This document shows positions 7,222 to 13,479 of a DNA stretch of 13,479 nucleotides, piece after piece (positions within the stretch are counted from its first letter, which is position 1; every line of letters begins with the position of its first letter). Below the pieces are notes generated by a model, which was not told the origin of the DNA, made no database searches, and was given only the letters and a program-made list of their open reading frames with translations. A program made the translations under genes and the position numbers. The DNA comes from an uncultured Collinsella sp. (GTDB lineage: Bacteria; Actinomycetota; Coriobacteriia; Coriobacteriales; Coriobacteriaceae): positions 1-13,479 of the forward strand of contig CATZMG010000061.1 of assembly GCA_958421655.1 (NCBI GenBank), given 5' to 3'.

Positions 7222-7316
7222 ACAAGCCTCCCGAAGGAATCGAAATACAGACGCTCTTCATGGTACCCCAAAGAAGGGGAAAGATACCCAAAGGGAATGT
7301 GCGAGGTGCCAATGAC
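7222..7316 (-). promoter_or_regulatory. Leader of the sigma operon with candidate promoter and hairpin
   Basis: This 95-nt gap between rarA and the DUF948 gene is the only place for a dedicated sigma-operon promoter. On the minus strand it contains GGGTAT (7289-7284), identical to the -10 box typical of SigB/SigF-dependent promoters. A -35-like TTGGCA (7312-7307) lies 17 bp upstream, but no GTTT-type SigB -35 is seen at the usual distance. Overlapping it, GGTA...CCCC-TTCTTT-GGGG...TACC (7262-7288) can form an interrupted hairpin with an unpaired TCTTT bulge and no trailing T-run, so it is not a terminator. Autoregulation by the sigma factor is possible but unproven. Confidence 0.35.
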
Positions 7317-8666
7317 CTACTTGGGAGCATTGCCGCTACGGTCGCGTTCGCTTTGCTCCACACGCCACTCTTCCCAACCGCGGCCGGCAGGCTGCCAGAA
7401 CGCGCCGCGCTCCAGTCCCTCGGGCAAATAGCGCTGATCGACCCAACCTTCGGGATAATCATGCGGATACTTATACACACCGTATTCGTCGCTGCCCGGG
7501 CGATGACGGTCGCGCAGGTAGCTGGGCACCTCGCGAAGACCACTGCTGTGGATATCGGCCAGTGCCGCATCAATCGAGGCCTCGCACGCGTTAGATTTAG
7601 GCGCCAGACAAACATAGAGCGCAGCCTGAGCTAGGTTAATGCGGCATTCGGGGTAGCCAATGACCTCGGCAGACTTAAACGCGGCATGTGCCACCAAGAG
7701 CGCCTGCGGATCGGCATTGCCAACATCCTCGGAAGCGTGGATCATAATGCGGCGCGCAATAAACTTGGGATCCTCTCCCGCATCGATCATGCGCGCAAGC
7801 CAATAAATCGTGGCATCGGGGTCGCTGCCTCGCATGGACTTGATGAACGCACTAATAATGTCGTAGTGCATGTCGCCTTTTTTGTCATACGAAAAGCCAC
7901 GACGCGGGTTGGCAATCTTCACGTCATCCACGGTAATGGGATAGCGTTCCCCCGCCGCCGGCAATGGCGTTCCCTCAGTATCGGGACGCGTAACGGCAAT
8001 CTCGCTCGCAAGTTCAAGCGTCGTGAGCGCTGAGCGCGCATCACCCGCGGCCAGCGTGCAAATGGTCTTAACCGTATCCTCATCGGCCGAGAACTTGCCG
8101 TTCAGACCCTGCGGTGCCTCGAGTGCACGCTCAATCAGCGTGGCGATATCCTCGTCCTTCAGGTGCTCAAGCTCTACCACGCGACCGCGCGAGAGCAACG
8201 CCGAGTTGACCTCGAAGTACGGATTCTCCGTCGTGGCGCCAATCATAATGACGGTACGGTTTTCAACCGCATGCAAAAGCGCATCCTGCTGCGACTTCGA
8301 AAAACGATGAATCTCGTCGATGAACAAGATGGTACGGCGGTCATACGTATTCAGGCGCGTCTTTGCCTCGTCGATTACGCGACGCAGGTCCTTCACGGTA
8401 CCCGTGACGGCGCTGACCTCGACAAACTCGCTCTTGGTATGGTTAGCGATAATGTGGGCCAGCGTCGTTTTGCCCGTACCGGCCGGCCCATACAGAATCA
8501 CACTCGACAGTACGTCATGCTCAATCGCGGCACGCAGCCACGAGCCCTTACCGACGGCCTTTTGCTGGCCCACGTACTCGTCGAGCGAGTTGGGGCGCAT
8601 GCGCACCGCGAGCGGCGCATTTTTAAAGGAACGCTCGCGCGTCGAGGCAGAAAAAAGGTCGTCCAT
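7317..8666 (-). CDS. rarA: Replication-associated recombination protein A (RarA/MgsA), AAA+ ATPase
   Basis: The 449-residue AAA+ ATPase acts at stalled replication forks; the family is the bacterial counterpart of Mgs1/WRNIP1. Visible motifs are the N-terminal APLAVRMRPNSLDEYVGQ (18-34), Walker A GPAGTGKT (60-67), Walker B ILFIDE (113-118), sensor 1 GATTEN (143-148) and the sensor 2 stretch GDARSALTTLE (208-218). The C-terminal oligomerisation domain has the family-specific YKYPHDYPEGWVDQRYLP (399-416). Length is normal. Start codons TTG 8684, ATG 8681 and ATG 8672 are also in frame. I prefer ATG 8666 because MDDLF matches the family N-terminus; no start has a strong Shine-Dalgarno, so the start is uncertain by up to six codons. 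dgt ends 60 nt upstream. Confidence 0.95.
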   Translation of the reverse strand: MDDLFSASTRERSFKNAPLAVRMRPNSLDEYVGQQKAVGKGSWLRAAIEHDVLSSVILYGPAGTGKTTLAHIIANHTKSEFVEVSAVTGTVKDLRRVIDEAKTRLNTYDRRTILFIDEIHRFSKSQQDALLHAVENRTVIMIGATTENPYFEVNSALLSRGRVVELEHLKDEDIATLIERALEAPQGLNGKFSADEDTVKTICTLAAGDARSALTTLELASEIAVTRPDTEGTPLPAAGERYPITVDDVKIANPRRGFSYDKKGDMHYDIISAFIKSMRGSDPDATIYWLARMIDAGEDPKFIARRIMIHASEDVGNADPQALLVAHAAFKSAEVIGYPECRINLAQAALYVCLAPKSNACEASIDAALADIHSSGLREVPSYLRDRHRPGSDEYGVYKYPHDYPEGWVDQRYLPEGLERGAFWQPAGRGWEEWRVEQSERDRSGNAPK

Positions 8667-8737
8667 AGCCATCCCGTGCATCAATCAAAAACGTTTTCCA
8701 CTAACAGTATACCGAATATATACGAACTACCGTTCGT
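8667..8737 (-). promoter_or_regulatory. AT-rich dgt-rarA spacer with candidate -10 and small inverted repeat
   Basis: The spacer is AT-rich compared with the genes around it. On the minus strand a -10-like TATACT lies at about 8712-8707, without a convincing -35. The inverted repeat ACGAAC-TACC-GTTCGT (8722-8737) covers the dgt stop codon. It has a 6-bp stem and no following T-run, so it is a weak hairpin at best. A rarA promoter here is plausible but not firmly supported. Confidence 0.25.
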
Positions 8738-9974
8738 TAATATAGGTACGATTGGGAAACTCCAGACCAGGAAATAGCTTGCTCGTCAGCTCGCAGAAAT
8801 AGCCGTCCGTCATGCTCGCGATGTAATCCACCACCGCTTGATCCTTGTCGTCCTGCCAGGTATAGGTGCGATCGTAGTAGGAAAGCTGCTGCTCAATGCG
8901 CGAAATATGATGCTTAAAGATGTAAGAGGACTCGTCGCCTTCGTTTATATCCTGCAGGCAACGGTCGTAGAGCTTTTCGAACGCCTCGCGCAGCTCCGCT
9001 TGGGAGTCGCCTTCAATGCCGCCCTTGCTATAGATCTTCTCGTAGTTCTCGCGCTTGGCTCGGCGGATTTCCTCAAAAAGCTCCTCGCTCATCTCGATGC
9101 GCGGCTTGCCATAGCTGTGCTCGACGATATCAATGGAGGCATGCGTAAGGATCCAGCTGTTGTATGCTCCGCCCAGGTCATCGTCAAAGGCGTCGGGCGC
9201 CAGCAGGCCCGCCGCAATGGCGTCTTGGCGATCGCGTCCAACATAGGCAAGGATATCCGAGATGCGCACCACGCAGCCCTCGGGCGTCATGGGACGTAGG
9301 TGCTCAATTGCGCTATAGCCCTTGGCAATGCAGTCCTCAACCGTCTGATCGAACTGGTCAAAGGAACCCATGTCCGAGAGCTCAAACACGCGCTGCTCGT
9401 ATTCGCCGTTATGGCACAAGACGCCGTCGAGCGTCTGGAGCGACACGTTGCGGCCGTACAGCGCATCGAGCACGCGAACCGACTGCACGTTATGGAAAAA
9501 GTAGCGACCCGTGCGCTCGTGGTAGATATCGTTGAGGAATCGCTCGCCCGCATGGCCAAAAGGCGTGTGTCCCAAGTCATGGCCCAGGCCAATCGCCTCG
9601 ATCAGATCGCAGTTGAGCCCCAGGGCGCGGCCGATATCGCGTGCAATGCGCGAGACAAGCTGCACGTGCAGACCGCGGCGTGACAGATCATCATTGCTAC
9701 GGAAGCTAAAGACCTGCGTTTTGCCTGCATAACGCGTGTACGCCGGAAGATGAAGAATCTTTTCGGTATCGCGCATAAACGCCGGACGCATAAGCGTGCC
9801 CTTGTCGGCAACGCGATCAATACGACGAATGACCTGGTCATCGCCGCATCGATAAGGATTAACGACACCCGAGGCGCGGTCGGCGGCGATACGCTCAACC
9901 AGCTCGGGCGACAACGCCGCGGGAATGCGGTCCATGCGCGCCTTAATGACGGCCGTTTCTTGATTAGTTGCCAT
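8727..9974 (-). CDS. dgt: dGTPase-like HD-domain triphosphohydrolase
   Basis: Counted from ATG 9974 the protein has 415 residues. It matches bacterial deoxyguanosinetriphosphate triphosphohydrolase-like proteins, which cut dNTPs to the nucleoside and triphosphate. The HD-domain metal ligands are visible: His103 (GLHVQLVSRIARDIG), His132-Asp133 in LGHDLGHTPFGHAGE, and Asp240 in RISDILAYVGRD. The family segment FFHNVQSVRVLD is at 159-170. ATG 9974 has a strong AAGGAG 6 nt upstream, and MATNQE fits a normal N-terminus, so independent translation is very likely. Unusually, the frame is also open upstream, directly continuous with an A24 prepilin peptidase that starts at 10418. A 563-residue fusion would result if ribosomes arriving from upstream simply continue. 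Substrate specificity (dGTP or other dNTPs) cannot be read from sequence. Confidence 0.92.
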   Translation of the reverse strand: MATNQETAVIKARMDRIPAALSPELVERIAADRASGVVNPYRCGDDQVIRRIDRVADKGTLMRPAFMRDTEKILHLPAYTRYAGKTQVFSFRSNDDLSRRGLHVQLVSRIARDIGRALGLNCDLIEAIGLGHDLGHTPFGHAGERFLNDIYHERTGRYFFHNVQSVRVLDALYGRNVSLQTLDGVLCHNGEYEQRVFELSDMGSFDQFDQTVEDCIAKGYSAIEHLRPMTPEGCVVRISDILAYVGRDRQDAIAAGLLAPDAFDDDLGGAYNSWILTHASIDIVEHSYGKPRIEMSEELFEEIRRAKRENYEKIYSKGGIEGDSQAELREAFEKLYDRCLQDINEGDESSYIFKHHISRIEQQLSYYDRTYTWQDDKDQAVVDYIASMTDGYFCELTSKLFPGLEFPNRTYINER

Positions 9975-10418
9975 GGCATGCTCCTTAAGAAGGATGCGCA
10001 ATGTGCAGCCCACGACCTCGATTATGGCAAAAATCGGCACCAAAAACGGGAGCAATGGCAGGGAGCGCGATTTTGTGAAGAGGCAGGAGAGGGCAAGGAC
10101 CAGGAGCGCGACGGCAAATGCCACGATGCCGCCCATAGGGTCGAGCGTGCAAAGCGCGAAGAGCGCCTTGGCGTCCCCCATGCCAATGCCGGGAGCGCAA
10201 CGAACACGACGCCAAAACGACTCAGTGAGCACAAGGGCAAGGTAGACGATGACCGCAAGACCGGCGTGGTCAAGCGCCGTGTTAACGCCTTTGTCGAGCC
10301 AAACGCCTGCTAATGCCGCCACCGCACACGCTCCAGCAAGCGCATTCGGAAACCGCCGCTCACGGGCATCAATCACCGCGCCGGCAAAGATGCAAATCCA
10401 AAACGGGATATAGAACAT
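9975..10418 (-). CDS. A24-family prepilin peptidase (TadV/CpaA-like, no own stop codon)
   Basis: These 148 codons encode a small polytopic membrane aspartic peptidase of the A24 family. Both catalytic motifs are present: Asp17 in IDARERRFPN (16-25) and Asp82 in GIGMGDAK (77-84). Hydrophobic segments lie at about 2-16, 26-41, 51-68, 84-114 (one or two helices) and 120-144, with LPLLPFLVP typical of the C-terminal helix. There is no N-terminal methylase domain, as in TadV/CpaA-type enzymes, which process prepilin leader peptides. ATG 10418 has an excellent GAGGAGG about 7 nt upstream. No pilin or Tad genes are in the window, so its substrate is elsewhere or it serves another role. The coding frame does not stop but runs into dgt. 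It begins only about 28 nt after a strong terminator hairpin. Confidence 0.85.
9981..9986 (-). promoter_or_regulatory. Internal ribosome binding site for dgt
   Basis: AAGGAG on the minus strand lies 6 nt before ATG 9974, inside the peptidase frame. It is the main reason to treat dgt as separately translated despite the uninterrupted upstream frame. An out-of-frame TAA overlaps it (TAAGGAG), an arrangement common where one gene stops on the ribosome binding site of the next. Confidence 0.75.
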
Positions 10419-10448
10419 CGGATTCCTCCTCGAGTTGCATCGCAAAAG

Positions 10449-10484
10449 CAAAAACCACCACAAAAGCGTCCCCTTTGTGGTGGT
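10449..10484 (-). terminator. Rho-independent terminator after the glycosyltransferase gene
   Basis: On the minus strand a perfect 11-bp stem, ACCACCACAAA with TTTGTGGTGGT (10484-10454), closes a 9-nt loop and is followed by TTTTTGCTTTT. It starts 11 nt after the glycosyltransferase stop codon. No T-run follows on the plus strand. Only about 28 nt remain before the peptidase start, too little for a full promoter, so the hairpin may act as a partial terminator or attenuator for the downstream genes. Confidence 0.88.
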
Positions 10485-10495
10485 ATTGCTAATCG

Positions 10496-11791
10496 TTATT
10501 TGGCGCCTTGCATGACCTCGTCGAGGGTAACGTTGACAGCATGCTGCGTCGGGACCCAGTCGACCTTCAGGAACAGAGCAGCCACCGTGATGGGGATATA
10601 GCTGAACATAAAGATCGGGAAGGTAAACAGGTTGGTCACCAAACGCCACTTTTGCGCGCAATGAATGTGCTTGTACTCGAAGATGGTCGTGAGCAGTGCC
10701 AGGATAAAGAAGGTCTGGTACATCATCGCGAAGGTCATAATGAGCGAGGCGGCACAAGCCTGCATCTCGACCTCGGTGGCCAAGAAGCCATGCGAAAGTC
10801 CGCCCACGATGAGGAAGGTCGCGTTGGCGAGCATGGAGATCAGGGACAGCAGCATGCCCGGTGCGATCGTCATAAACATGTCGTAGGCAGCAAAGCGATG
10901 ATAGCGGAACGTCGATTTGACAAGATGCTTGCCGTAGGTAAAAAAGACTTGGTAGAAGCCCTTGGTCCAACGCATGCGCTGTTTCCAGGACGCCTTAAAC
11001 GTCACCGGCTGCTCGTCAAAGAACTCCGCCGGCGCATAACCGATGCGGATGCCGTGAATGGCGCAGAACGTGGTGAACTGGATGTCCTCGGTCAGCGTAT
11101 GGAACTGCCAACCGTGCATGCCCTCGATAACACTGGCGGAGATGAGGTAACCCGAACCCGAGACAGCGCAGGACGTCTTGCAGATATTACGCGCGTTGTT
11201 AAGGAAGCGGGCCTCACGCAGATACCAGGTGGCGTTGGCGGACGAAATCCACGAGCTGCCGAAGTTCTTGGAGTTACGATAGCTCGTGACCACATGGAAG
11301 CCCTGGTCAAAGGCATCATTCATCTTGGAGACGTAATCGCGGGAGATAACGTTGTCGGCGTCGAAGATAAAGTAGCCCTCAAACGTATCGGGATACTCGT
11401 TGAGAATGCGATCGAAACCAAAGTCCATGACCCAACTCTTGCCCTTGCGGGCCAGGTCATTGCGCTCGTAAACAATGGCACCGGCCTCGCGCGCGAGCTG
11501 CGCGGTGTTGTCGGTGCAGGCGTCGGCAACGACAAAGACCTCGATAAGCTCGGACGGATAGTCCTGGTCCTTGATGGAGCGAACGAGGTTGGCGATCACG
11601 GCCTCCTCATTATGTGCCGCAATAAAGAAGGCGTACCGATGGAGTTTTTTGGCCTTGGGAGGCGCGACCTCGCCACGGAGAGCGCCGATGACAAAGAAGA
11701 CCACCTGGTACAGAAAGCAGACCGTGAGCAGCGTGACGACAATCTGGTTGAAGATCACGATGGGTGTGTTGGTTTGTAAAAAGGCGAGCAT
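10496..11791 (-). CDS. Membrane GT2-family (processive-type) glycosyltransferase
   Basis: The 431-residue protein has one N-terminal membrane segment (about 12-38), a cytoplasmic GT-A domain and three C-terminal segments (about 305-330, 345-370, 385-408). Catalytic motifs are complete: AHNEE (59-63), VVADACTDNT (87-96), the DxD-type DADN (144-147), the acid/base TED (234-236) and QRMRW (271-275), the QxxRW signature of processive synthases such as cellulose, hyaluronan and poly-GlcNAc synthases. It probably makes or extends a cell-surface polysaccharide from a nucleotide sugar; the sugar cannot be told. ATG 11791 has GGGAG about 7 nt upstream. No other polysaccharide genes flank it, so it seems to be a stand-alone unit with its own promoter (upstream gap 11792-11873) and its own terminator. 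Confidence 0.9.
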   Translation of the reverse strand: MLAFLQTNTPIVIFNQIVVTLLTVCFLYQVVFFVIGALRGEVAPPKAKKLHRYAFFIAAHNEEAVIANLVRSIKDQDYPSELIEVFVVADACTDNTAQLAREAGAIVYERNDLARKGKSWVMDFGFDRILNEYPDTFEGYFIFDADNVISRDYVSKMNDAFDQGFHVVTSYRNSKNFGSSWISSANATWYLREARFLNNARNICKTSCAVSGSGYLISASVIEGMHGWQFHTLTEDIQFTTFCAIHGIRIGYAPAEFFDEQPVTFKASWKQRMRWTKGFYQVFFTYGKHLVKSTFRYHRFAAYDMFMTIAPGMLLSLISMLANATFLIVGGLSHGFLATEVEMQACAASLIMTFAMMYQTFFILALLTTIFEYKHIHCAQKWRLVTNLFTFPIFMFSYIPITVAALFLKVDWVPTQHAVNVTLDEVMQGAK

Positions 11792-11811
11792 GCAGGCTCC
11801 CGAGAACGCGT

Positions 11812-11827
11812 TACGTAAACAAACGTA
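11812..11827. promoter_or_regulatory. Inverted repeat next to the promoter, possible operator
   Basis: TACGT-AAACAA-ACGTA is a perfect 5-bp inverted repeat with a 6-bp centre. It touches the -10 box and covers the likely transcription start of the glycosyltransferase gene, which is where a repressor would bind. Arms this short can arise by chance. Confidence 0.25.
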
Positions 11828-11855
11828 TATATTACCGTAGGGTGACCGAGTTCAA
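11826..11855 (-). promoter_or_regulatory. Candidate sigma-A promoter of the glycosyltransferase gene
   Basis: On the minus strand TTGAAC (11855-11850) and TATATA (11831-11826) are separated by 18 bp, about 35 nt before the ATG. This lies in an AT-rich 82-nt spacer between GC-rich genes. No clear terminator for the upstream pseudouridine synthase gene is visible there. Confidence 0.5.
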
Positions 11856-11873
11856 GAAACCACCTAATACTGG

Positions 11874-12887
11874 CTAGGCTTCGAGAAGACCGAGCTGCGG
11901 AACGATTTCGTCGCCGGCAGCGGTGCGGCCAAGCGAGCGCGGGGCCAGGTCGTCAAGAACCGCAGCGAGATCCCACGGCAGCTCGTCGCGGCACTCAATG
12001 CGCTCCCCCGTCACGGGATGGTCGAATGCAACGCGCCAAGAATGAAGGAATTGCCTGGTCAGGCCCTGATCGGCGCGTGCATCGCATTTGCCGTAGAGCG
12101 GATCGCCCACGCAGGCGTGGTTAATATGGCGCATATGCACGCGAATCTGATGTGTGCGGCCCGTAAACAGGTGGCACTCGACGAGCGTATAGCCGTCGTC
12201 AAAACGCGTGGAATCAAAGCGCTCGAGGACCTTAAAGGTCGTAATGGCCTGGCGCGCGAAAGGGTCGTCCGAAACCGCCATCTTGACACGGTCACGCGTG
12301 GAACGGGCAATGCCGGTGTTAATGGTGCCCTCATCCATGGCGATATGACCGTGAACGAGCGTAATGTAGCGGCGGTCGAGCGTGCGCGTACGGATAAGAT
12401 TTTGGAGCGCGCGCTGGGTGTCATCGTCCTTTGCCGCAAGCATGAGACCCGAAGTATCGCGATCCAAACGATGCACGATACCGGGGCGGTCCTCGCCCTG
12501 CACGGTGCCCAGATGGTCGATACCGCAGTGATAGACCAGGGCATTCGCGAGCGTACCGCTCTCATGACCATGTGCAGGATGGCACACCAGGCCGCGCTGC
12601 TTGGAGAGCACAATGAGATAGTCGTCCTCATAGCGAATGTCGAGCGGGATGGCCTCGGGAATCACATCGGTGGGATCGTGCGGCTCGGGCAGATCGACCG
12701 AAATACGGTCGCCGGCTCGCACGGCGTACTTTTTGGACAGGCAGGTCTCGCCATTGACACATACGGCACCGCCCTCAATCAGATGCGCACAGGCAGAGCG
12801 CGTAGGGCAGCCGTCATTGGCGCCCAGATAGGCGTCAAGACGCTGACCAGCGGTATCGTCGGCAACAAGGATATGGATGTCGGCCAT
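11874..12887 (-). CDS. rluD: RluA/RluD-family 23S rRNA pseudouridine synthase
   Basis: The 337-residue protein isomerises uridine to pseudouridine in RNA. An N-terminal S4-like RNA-binding domain is visible (about 14-65, with QRLDAYLG and GGAVCVNGE). The catalytic domain follows, with GIVHRLDRDTSG (136-147; Asp142 by analogy to the catalytic Asp of the HRLD motif) and the later family motifs LFTGRTHQIRVHM (240-252) and GDPLYG (261-266). Length fits RluD, which modifies helix 69 of 23S rRNA, but RluC-like or tRNA targets cannot be excluded. ATG 12887 overlaps the lspA stop (TAATG), and AAGGA lies about 11 nt upstream. Pairing of lspA with an RluD-type gene is common in bacteria and probably reflects co-transcription. 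Confidence 0.92.
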   Translation of the reverse strand: MADIHILVADDTAGQRLDAYLGANDGCPTRSACAHLIEGGAVCVNGETCLSKKYAVRAGDRISVDLPEPHDPTDVIPEAIPLDIRYEDDYLIVLSKQRGLVCHPAHGHESGTLANALVYHCGIDHLGTVQGEDRPGIVHRLDRDTSGLMLAAKDDDTQRALQNLIRTRTLDRRYITLVHGHIAMDEGTINTGIARSTRDRVKMAVSDDPFARQAITTFKVLERFDSTRFDDGYTLVECHLFTGRTHQIRVHMRHINHACVGDPLYGKCDARADQGLTRQFLHSWRVAFDHPVTGERIECRDELPWDLAAVLDDLAPRSLGRTAAGDEIVPQLGLLEA

Positions 12888-13468
12888 TAGCGCTCATTCC
12901 TTTCGCGAATCTTGCGGGCACGCTCCCCACGTTGTTTAGCCTTGCGCTTGGCGCGGGCCTCGTCACGGGCGTTAAGCTCGGCGGTCGCATCGACCTCACG
13001 GGCCGCGGGGCTCAAGAACATGTAACCGAAGAGGGCGAGCGCGACACCCAAGGTAATGCCGATATCGGCCACATTGAAGACGGGGAAGTCGATGAAGGTG
13101 GTGGCAATAAAATCGGTCACGAAGCCAAAGGCCAAACGATCGATAGCGTTGCCGATAGCACCGCCCGCAACCATCGCCATGCCCACGACCTCAAGATGGG
13201 CGAGTTGGGGCGCACGAACGAGGTACACGGCAATAGCGATAATGACCGCCAACGCCAGCACGGCAAACGCGATGCCATGCCCCTCGCCCATGCTAAAGGC
13301 GGCACCGATATTTCGGACAAACATAAAGTCGATGACACCGGGGATGACGGTCACATGCAAAGCGTCGCCCACGGCACGAACCGCAAGCTTGGTCAGCTGG
13401 TCAAGAAGCAGCACAACGAGCGCTACACCACCAGCAACACCCAACCGCCAACGCAAAGGCGGCGTCAT
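12887..13468 (-). CDS. lspA: Lipoprotein signal peptidase (signal peptidase II)
   Basis: The 193-residue membrane aspartic protease cleaves signal peptides from diacylated prolipoproteins. Four helices and the family motifs are present: LLLDQLTK (21-27), RNIGAAFS (52-59), GGAIGNAIDR (102-111), catalytic Asp119 in FVTDFI and Asp135 in FNVADIGIT. An Arg/Lys/Glu-rich cytoplasmic tail of about 37 residues (157-193) extends past the last helix, beyond the compact family core. Start ATG 13468 gives a normal short N-terminus before helix 1. The frame is open for the few bases left to the window edge and no ideal Shine-Dalgarno is seen, so a slightly longer start outside the window cannot be ruled out. 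It overlaps the pseudouridine synthase gene by 1 nt. Confidence 0.96.
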   Translation of the reverse strand: MTPPLRWRLGVAGGVALVVLLLDQLTKLAVRAVGDALHVTVIPGVIDFMFVRNIGAAFSMGEGHGIAFAVLALAVIIAIAVYLVRAPQLAHLEVVGMAMVAGGAIGNAIDRLAFGFVTDFIATTFIDFPVFNVADIGITLGVALALFGYMFLSPAAREVDATAELNARDEARAKRKAKQRGERARKIRERNER

Positions 13469-13479
13469 ATCCCCAGTAC

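Larger units (their letters stand above)
8727..10418 (-). other. In-frame A24 peptidase-dGTPase fusion frame (563 codons, no internal stop)
   Basis: From ATG 10418 to the TAG at 8727 the frame has no stop. The last peptidase residues, RILLKEHA, are followed directly by MATNQE of the dGTPase. Both parts are complete by their own family standards. The peptidase has its own strong Shine-Dalgarno and the dGTPase has a second one at the junction. The locus could therefore make a fusion, a separate dGTPase, or both. An out-of-frame TAA (9985-9987) overlaps the internal Shine-Dalgarno, so a single-base indel upstream would separate the genes; assembly error must be excluded. Confidence 0.7.

Noticed and set aside
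10419..10970. N-terminal extension of the peptidase-dgt frame to 10970
   Set aside because: This part overlaps the glycosyltransferase in another frame, crosses the terminator and gives an Arg/His/Leu/Asp-rich nonsense translation. The real start is ATG 10418 with its strong ribosome binding site.
10508..11779. 423-codon plus-strand open frame opposite the glycosyltransferase
   Set aside because: The glycosyltransferase has complete catalytic motifs; this mirror frame is a codon-bias shadow. The same applies to long plus-strand frames opposite sigB (5510-6280) and the pseudouridine synthase (12018-12890).
1..13479. CRISPR arrays, tRNA or rRNA genes, insertion sequences, attachment sites
   Set aside because: By eye there are no regularly spaced repeats, cloverleaf-like sequences, transposase or integrase motifs, or paired terminal repeats. 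Almost all of the window is occupied by coding genes, with short spacers only.

Overview
The window looks like a chromosomal segment of a high-GC Gram-positive bacterium, most likely a gut actinobacterium of the class Coriobacteriia (Collinsella-like). This is an inference from the GC-rich coding sequence, the actinobacterial style of the proteins, and the gene order alaS-ruvX-(mltG) next to a SigB-type sigma locus. No rRNA or marker gene is present to prove it. Every gene except one lies on the minus strand, so the text below follows transcription from high to low coordinates.

Right end (about 13468 to 11874): lspA (signal peptidase II) and an RluD-type pseudouridine synthase are coupled by a TAATG overlap. 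Next comes a promoter region (11792-11873) and a membrane GT2 glycosyltransferase (11791-10496), which ends in a strong intrinsic terminator hairpin. Only about 28 nt beyond the hairpin, a small A24 prepilin peptidase begins (10418). Its reading frame has no stop codon and runs straight into an HD-domain dGTPase-like gene (start 9974, end 8727) that also has its own ribosome binding site. rarA (AAA+ replication-repair ATPase) follows at 8666-7317.

Middle (7221 to 4062): a tightly packed four-gene module encodes a membrane-anchored DUF948/YtxG-like coiled-coil protein, a small RsbW-like protein that lacks the visible ATP-binding residues, a SigB/SigF-family sigma factor, and an AI-2E family membrane transporter. 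All junctions are 8-nt or 4-nt overlaps or a 1-nt gap, which suggests one stress-response operon without an RsbV gene in the window.

Left (4047 to 1): the only plus-strand gene (3610-4047) is an AT-richer, unrecognised four-helix membrane protein. It sits tail-to-tail with the AI-2E gene, 14 nt away. On its far side is a minus-strand intrinsic terminator, then alaS (alanyl-tRNA synthetase), ruvX (Holliday junction resolvase-like) and the first 105 codons of a gene that is probably mltG, entered by an 8-nt overlap and running off the left edge.

Most genes are housekeeping (translation, RNA modification, lipoprotein processing, DNA repair, cell wall). The items most worth a second look are the peptidase-dGTPase in-frame fusion, the apparently kinase-dead anti-sigma factor in the sigma operon, the orphan plus-strand gene lying antisense to that operon's 3' end, and the terminator immediately before the peptidase.
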